Positions 59,580 through 64,000 of a DNA stretch of 64,000 bases are shown one piece after another; the stretch's first letter is position 1; each line of letters begins with the position of its first letter. The translations under genes and the position numbers were made by a program. Source of the stretch: Acestrorhynchus altus. Lineage: Eukaryota; Chordata; Actinopteri; Characiformes; Acestrorhynchidae. The stretch is from the NCBI GenBank assembly GCA_034509495.1, contig CM067515.1, forward strand, positions 13,210,705 through 13,274,704, read 5' to 3'. The notes under the pieces were generated by a model that saw only the letters and a program-made list of their open reading frames with translations, had not been told where the DNA came from and did no database searches.

Positions 59580-62380
59580 TGTAAGAAGGTAAAAGAAATA
59601 TAGATCACAACATTCATGGTGCTTGAAAGCACTGATAGCAGTGGCTTAACACACACTTCATAGACAGTTTTGTTTCTTCTAATTGATTTATTATGACTGT
59701 TTAAAAGACGAGAAGTCGTTAATGGCTACTTTGGTGCTAACCCGACTTTTTAGTGTTTTTTAGTAGGTTAATATTTTAATATTAGGCCATGTCTGGACAT
59801 GGTTAGGCTGCTTAAACCTCAGGGCCCTAGCCCTATTTAATGTGTTTTTCCCTGTTGCTTGACATTGCTTCATTTGTTAACTGCAATTAAATGAGACAGT
59901 CACATGCCTTATGCTGATATCTTTAGAGAAGACCTCTGGCTTCTCAAATATGTAATTATGTGAGATATAAATACTAAGAGAATATTTCAATATCTTCATG
60001 AAAATGTTTTTTTTAATGACTTAAAATCAGGTTTGAAACTTTTCAAAATGGTTACAGTAGGGTGCCTGTAAATTGAGAATGTTGATGATATAATTATGGC
60101 ATATATATAATTATGGCAGATGCTCCACCACACTGCAATGATATCACTATTTTTAGAGACAGGAAGTTCTATGGTTTCTAACTATATGTGGTGGTGTGAG
60201 TTATAAAGCTGAGAAGACAAGGTGATTTTGCCCTCTGGTTGGCCAGCTTAGTTCTTCCCCAGCATATGGTATGTTTTTGGTTGAGTTTGATGGTTTAGCT
60301 GATCTACAAACATGATCAACCTTACAAAGCTAGACAACATCTGTCCCCCTTGCTCTTTACTATGTGTACAGATAGCTGAAGGACCTCTCGAGAGTGCAGC
60401 TACAGTGGCATGTACGTTGCAACAGTATGAGAAACCTAGGAGATAACTTTGACCAAGGTCTCAGACCTTAATTGGCCCATTAAGTAAAATTGTAAAATTG
60501 ACTTGTAAAATTGTCTGATGATAGTGCCCTATTGTCTCTTCTTCAGGTTTCAGAGTCAGATCATGTGTGTGCTCAACCTGCCTTTGTGAAGTGGTGCAAT
60601 GAGAAGTTCCATGAATTATTCTTCTAGAATTTGATGCACAGAACTAGCAAAAATTAACTGTGGCAGCAAAATTCCATATTTGTGCTACTAAGTGATGTAT
60701 TTAATTTTGATCAATCATTTATTGAATGTGTTTTAAATTTTACATTTGTGTTGGTTTATAGGGTCTGTGAAGGAATAATATAATTGCTCAATATAATAGC
60801 TCAATAGAAGAAGGATGGACAGAGAACTCATTGGTCTGGAGAACATGATGCTGGCCAAACAGGTGGAGCGGTGTGGTTAAGCTTGTCATGGTGGTCACCT
60901 GGCACAGTCAGATGGGTCATGCTGTTCAACAAGTTTGAAACAGCTTGAAATTGATTTACCTGGTTGTTCATGGTGGTAGACCAGCTAATCTATCAGACAT
61001 ATGCTGTTCAAAAACTAAAAGCTAAAGCTAAGAGCAAAGGTGGTCAACCAGTTTAACCTCATGGCCCCTATGACGTCCAATTTTGCAGTATATTTTTGGA
61101 GTTTGGTGTACATGTATTTGTATAAATACATGCATATAGGAGACAATTACAGGAGACCTGAAGCTACTGAAATGTGTCTTCCTTTGAAATGCAAATATCA
61201 ACAGAATGTAGATATTTCTATGAATTTGACTATGTTTTGATATTTATAATAGATTTTTTTTTCACTTGAAAATTGAGCATTTAAAGAGTATTTGAGCTGA
61301 AAATGCATGAAATGAATGAAAATTTGTGATAAATAGATTGACAAGGCTATTTATAACAATATATTCTTGACAGAAGTCCAAATTACCTATTATATTACAT
61401 ATTATTCTAAAATTTTAAACACTATGTGAGCAAAGAGAGCAAACAGACTGTCCCTTCTTGTTTTAATGTAATCCAATATGTAGGTCAATTGCGTCATCAG
61501 CCCCATCCTCTCTTGCTGCTCAGGTTGAGCATGTACATGCAGACAGAGTAGTAAATATGCACTGGAAGGCTACTGAAGCATTTAAACAGGTATTTAATTC
61601 AGTTGACAACGATAGATAGGGTACATTGTGCAGTTGGTTATGTGTATCATTTCTGTAAGTAATTCTGATCCTGAATTATGAAGCCTAGAAATTGGATCCC
61701 TGGTTCTTTTTAGCAGGGAAACCAATTTCTTTAAAATTAAGTTTTTTTAAAAAAGAACAGACATTTTGGGCTTTAACCCCTTTGAATTCACAAATTGCAG
61801 GTTCCTCTTCAATTCTTTACACATATCTCCTAATGATCAGTCTCATTTTGCATTGTTGGTGATGCAGTTACTGGATTGCCATCCTTACGATATAAACTTA
61901 GTCTTAGAGGTACACTCGAGAGGTTGATCTAGGGTGTGATAAGAGTACATATTCGGGAAAGTTACTGAATACAATTATTGAGTCACAGTCTCTTGTGAAT
62001 TTACGTTCAATGTATCAAAGGTTACAAGATAACCTGGAGGACAGTGTTAATGAAAACGTGCTTTGAATGCTTAAGGTGTAACTCTAGAGTTTACTACCGT
62101 AAAAAGAGCAGTGGACAGGACAGTGGACTTTACATCAATGGATGACGCAAAAGAGGGTTGATCAGAGTGGGGGAATTATGGTTCAGCTTCAGTGTAACTG
62201 CAACAATCTTAGATAAGACATAGAAAAATTTAGATCCTAATATAGCTTTGATTATTGGATTGATGAATTAAAGAATACTGATAGATATTGTAGGTGGCTG
62301 CTTCATGCTTGGTCAGAATTGAATGCAGGAAACTTATTGTTACATGCTTGTATGAGTTGATTTACCATAGTCATATTCAT
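59580..62380. other. Intergenic sequence with weak repeat fragments
   Basis: Holds a Tc1-like fragment at 60395-60480 (counterpart of 31280-31520), GGTTGACCAGCTTG-type repeat words at 60880-61070, and dispersed repeat B copy 3 at 61085-61262. No gene seen. Confidence 0.4.
61085..61262 (+). repeat. Dispersed repeat B, copy 3 (diverged)
   Basis: GTTTGGTGTACATGTATTTG, ATAGGAGACAATTACAGG and ATTTCTATGAATTTGACTAT follow the order of 17035-17245. Weaker match than the first two copies. Confidence 0.4.
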
Positions 62381-62384
62381 CAAA

Positions 62385-62475
62385 TTAAATCAAATCAAAT
62401 CAAATTTATTGGTACAGCGCATTTTACAACTGATGTTATCACAAATCAGCTTTACAGACATGAAAAATAAAATGA
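62385..62475 (-). mobile_element. 3' tail of an L2/CR1-like element, minus orientation
   Basis: AAATCAAATCAAATCAAATT, GGTACAGCGCATTTTACAAC, ATCAGCTTTACAGACATG: the reverse of a GCACTATATAAAT..TGATT tail, diverged from both the 52463 and 59140 copies. Confidence 0.6.
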
Positions 62476-62479
62476 TAAA

Positions 62480-64000
62480 CGATACACGATACCGAAATGA
62501 TAAAGACAAAAAAAAAACTTATAATGAATAATTACCTTTTCCATGGTGTGAGGTTCGATTCTGCATTTCCCAACGGTCATGGGTGCAACTTTTCCCCCAA
62601 TTGAAGTGAGCTTGGGTGGCTCCTGTTTTCCTTCTTGGTTGTTCCTCGTCGGAGGATAAAGTCTGGTTCAGTTCTGAAGTCTTTCCGAGACCACTTATTG
62701 GACTTTTTTTACTTTAACTGTCATGTCATGACACATGCTGCCACAGCCCACAGCTGGTTCAACTGGTTTCATTGGTAGTGTGCATTTTATTTAATTCAAG
62801 GACTCACCTTTAAACCCATAGAAGGTCCTTTTGAGGCTGTGGGTGTTTTACAGCAGTGAATAATGCTTCTGATAGTCTAGCTAGAATGCACGTCATACCC
62901 AACTGTCCAAACATCCCAATCCTGAAGACATCCCCAATGTCCTGCTCTTGCTTATGCCAATGTTAAATCCACATTGTGAGTAAATTCAGGATCCTCGTTC
63001 CACAGAATGTTAAACATTTTAAAGAGTTCCTACCATTGCTCATCCTTTGTATGATGCCTTCTGCTCTTCAGCTTTGTCATGTGGACACTGCTCAGCTGTC
63101 CATAGATTTGAAGAATCTTTTGATGAAAGGAATTATCTAGAATTTGTTACATTCCCATTAAACACCATTTCAGTTTCTGTGGAATGGCCCATGACATCCC
63201 ACTGGACTTCTAAACGAAAAAATCTTTTCATTCATAACTTTCTTTCCCTAATTACCTTCTATACTGATTTTGTCGAAAGCTCCTCACACCTGTTTCCGCT
63301 GGTGCTGCTGGTCACTATGGTGATCATGTCACCCAGGACGCCTGTAAAATCTGCGCACTTGATATGGAAAACACTTACCTAAGTGCCCAGCTGGAATTGC
63401 TAAATGGGGCAAAATTGCCAAGGAAAACAGTAAAGGGATGTGACTCTTGTTTGGTCAGAGTGAGTGGCATCCTGTAGACCTATCACAGGTTTTTTGTACA
63501 GCTGTCTCTTTAAAAGCTGACATGTTTGTCAGCAGGTGAAATAAAATCCGTAACTTCCTCTTCAAAATATACTGAACAAATCACCAAATTAATCCTTTAG
63601 TGCAAGAAAAAAAACACGCCAGGGCAAAAAAAAGCTTAATCTTTGCCCAGTGAATAGGAATTCAGTCTACAGGCATTCGTAGTTCACTCAGTGCATCACT
63701 TTAATTCCTTTGCTTTGTCTCAAAGAAATTTCTACAGATGCTGGTCTAAGCACCTGAAAGAGACAGAGGTAGGAAATGCCCTCAAAGACAATGATGACGA
63801 AGAAACACTGACAAAATAAATAAAATTCTGTCTTTCCACAACTGTACCTAATATAATTCTGTCTAAACTCATCAACACCCATCAAAAGTTTGTCTAAACT
63901 CATCTGTACAACAAAATTCTAAGCTCGACTGTAACTCGTTCAGTCAAAAACCCTTTCAAGAGATGTACTCGTGTACTTATTCATCGTGGCTGTAAAGTAT
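62480..64000. other. Intergenic sequence at the right edge, nothing recognised
   Basis: No splice-supported coding sequence could be tied to a family. Open frames at 63047-63382 and 63688-63903 lack any motif. A gene beyond the right edge cannot be excluded. Confidence 0.35.

Noticed and set aside
63047..63382. 111-codon plus-strand frame at the right edge
   Set aside because: No domain, no splice logic and no codon pattern distinguishing it from random AT-rich sequence.

Overview
The window is nuclear DNA from a ray-finned fish, most likely a teleost. The evidence is vertebrate genes split by GT-AG introns, dense Tc1/mariner relics, an L2/CR1-like LINE whose copies end in TGATT-type tails, and many CA/GT, AAAT and ATT microsatellites. 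I see nothing prokaryotic or viral, and no tRNA, rRNA or CRISPR array.

Four genes can be assembled exon by exon. (1) 740-9934, plus strand: the last 11 coding exons (558 codons plus stop) of npc1l1, the intestinal sterol transporter; its 5' half lies left of the window. (2) 16620-30672, minus strand: a four-exon gene with consistent reading phases, encoding a 100-residue single-pass membrane protein that I do not recognise. (3) 35186-39920, minus strand: complete ykt6 (198 aa, 7 coding exons), with a likely non-coding first exon near 44056-44300. (4) 46081-51767, minus strand: complete gck (glucokinase, 479 aa, 10 exons) with a liver-type start and a TATA-like box at 51861-51870.

Layout: 1-10 kb is the npc1l1 3' half, with a 1.6-kb Tc1 element and a minisatellite in its introns. 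10-16.6 kb is the npc1l1 3' flank plus Tc1 relics and a broken LINE. 16.6-30.7 kb is the small membrane-protein gene, whose large introns hold a 366-bp foldback element, several Tc1-class relics and a second LINE fragment. 30.7-35.2 kb is repeat-rich spacer. 35.2-44.4 kb is ykt6. 44.4-46.1 kb is a short spacer. 46.1-51.9 kb is gck. 51.9-64 kb is a gene-poor repeat graveyard.

The gck, ykt6 and npc1l1 neighbourhood matches the human 7p13 block. From memory, human GCK and YKT6 are divergently oriented, whereas here both lie on the minus strand, so gck appears flipped. The genes do not form a pathway; their proximity is inherited synteny. The strongest new observations are the unrecognised membrane protein, a 55-bp TG tract against the splice acceptor of its transmembrane exon, and the long palindromic foldback in its intron.
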